A DNA stretch of 23,532 nucleotides from Thomasclavelia sp. GTDB lineage: Bacteria > Bacillota_I > Bacilli_A > Erysipelotrichales > Coprobacillaceae. Under the pieces are notes generated by a model. That model ran no database searches. It was given only the letters and a program-made list of their open reading frames with translations, and was not told the origin of the DNA. Position 1 is the first letter of the stretch, and the number at the start of each line of letters is the position of its first letter. This document shows positions 23,122-23,532 of the stretch, piece by piece. The stretch covers positions 1 through 23,532 of the forward strand of contig JAHHSU010000016.1 of NCBI GenBank assembly GCA_020025035.1, read 5' to 3'. The position numbers and the translations under genes were made by a program.

Positions 23122-23235
23122 ATGAAAAATAATTTTATGTACAATGGTAGTGTAATTCTTCACCACCCTTATTTACACAAATACTAATATTCAACGAGTA
23201 GATTTTGAAGATATTGTGAGCTTACTAATTTAGAT
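23122..23235 (+). pseudogene. Short frameshifted gene remnant
   Basis: AAAAGGAG (23103-23110) precedes an ATG at 23122 whose frame stops at 23187 after 21 residues (MKNNFMYNGSVILHHPYLHK...). The next frame continues with a plausible peptide, TNTNIQRVDFEDIVSLLI, and then stops near 23235. One frameshift would join them. It could be a decayed gene end or a genuine 21-residue peptide; neither is recognised. Confidence 0.3.
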
Positions 23236-23308
23236 TTTATGAGGAACATAGTATTTTACGGCAGGCATAAAACATAAGACATTTTTTATTAAAGTAGACT
23301 AAAAATAG
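23236..23308. other. Short non-coding stretch before the left IS end
   Basis: This AT-rich stretch has no open frame or hairpin that I can support. It ends at the first base of the IS terminal repeat. Confidence 0.4.
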
Positions 23309-23333
23309 TGTAGTGAACCCATTTTATTAGACA
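23309..23333 (+). repeat. Left terminal inverted repeat of a second IS3-type copy
   Basis: It begins TGTAGTGAACCC and ends TTAGACA; 20 of 25 bases match the reversed right end at 20997-21021. Its orientation means an element would run rightward from here. No OrfA-like frame is seen in the remaining 199 bp, so it may be a remnant or carry a long leader. Confidence 0.75.
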
Positions 23334-23428
23334 TGAATTAATTGTTTTGTGTAATTATATTTCTTTTGTTGAATATGATTTTTAATAAAATTCCTTTAGA
23401 GCATATTAGGTTTAATTTGATAGGTAAA

Positions 23429-23494
23429 TATTTTACAATTTATAAATTTATTTTATCATTTAAGATGTAGAATAAATTTATAAATTGTAAAATA
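23429..23494. repeat. 24-bp perfect inverted repeat
   Basis: Arms at 23429-23452 and 23471-23494 are exact complements over 24 bases, separated by 18 bp. Each arm holds the self-complementary AATTTATAAATT (23437-23448 and 23475-23486). No T-run follows on either strand, so it is not an ordinary terminator. Confidence 0.7.
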
Positions 23495-23532
23495 AAGTGT
23501 CAGTATTGAATAAAAAAAATGCACCAGTTATA

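Noticed and set aside
23334..23532. Possible transposase start of a second IS copy after the left end
   Set aside because: No frame with IS3 OrfA character is open in these 199 bp on either strand.
1..23532. CRISPR array, rRNA or phage module
   Set aside because: No regularly spaced direct repeats, rRNA-like sequence or phage structural genes were seen.

Overview
The window is AT-rich bacterial DNA (roughly 30% G+C by eye) with short intergenic gaps, strong AGGAGG-type ribosome binding sites and many small perfect terminator hairpins. Gene order (thioredoxin-ytpR, rsgA-rpe-thiN), a CIRCE-controlled clpB, FIVAR surface repeats with a sortase-type tail and a bile salt hydrolase point to a gut-dwelling low-GC Bacillota. 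An Erysipelotrichales/Coprobacillaceae-type organism is my best guess, but this is inferred from style and gene content, not from a marker gene.

Layout. 1-620: the 3' end of a large FIVAR-type, probably wall-anchored surface protein. 932-3081: nagB (glucosamine-6-phosphate deaminase) and a PepV-like M20 dipeptidase, followed by tRNA-Leu(GAG) on the minus strand, which shares a bidirectional terminator with the dipeptidase gene. 3402-8974: a rightward housekeeping block: tex, rsuA-type pseudouridine synthase, trmB, a thioredoxin-like gene, ytpR, an unassigned acidic/charged protein (possible relative of the SftA N-terminus) and acpS. 8975-9504 is 530 bp without a gene, holding a terminator and candidate operators. 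9505-11761: a bile salt hydrolase and an MFS transporter in one apparent operon. 12105-14990: rsgA-rpe-thiN-cutC with overlapping or near-overlapping junctions. 15007-15645 (minus): a hemolysin III/PAQR-like membrane protein. 15818-18382: clpB with a very good sigma-A promoter and two CIRCE operators. 18464-19768: a membrane protein with an N-terminal zinc ribbon and an outer beta-propeller-like region.

19919-23532 is the accessory part. It holds an IS3-family transposase with a complete DDE triad but no helix-turn-helix (OrfA) part, and a recognisable right IS end at 20997-21021. Next comes a secreted Thr-rich protein with duplicated Tyr/Thr repeats around Cys/His zinc-finger-like motifs; its gene sits behind a promoter with a run of 14 T residues between the -35 and -10. 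Then come an unassigned acidic protein, a short gene remnant, a left IS end of the same IS type (23309-23333), and a 24-bp perfect inverted repeat near the edge of the window.

The most interesting items are the T14-tract promoter (possible phase variation) feeding the repeat/zinc-finger exoprotein between two IS ends; the bsh-transporter operon with an 11-bp inverted repeat beside its promoter; the twin CIRCE sites on clpB; and a small hairpin that may set the spacing of the rsgA ribosome binding site.
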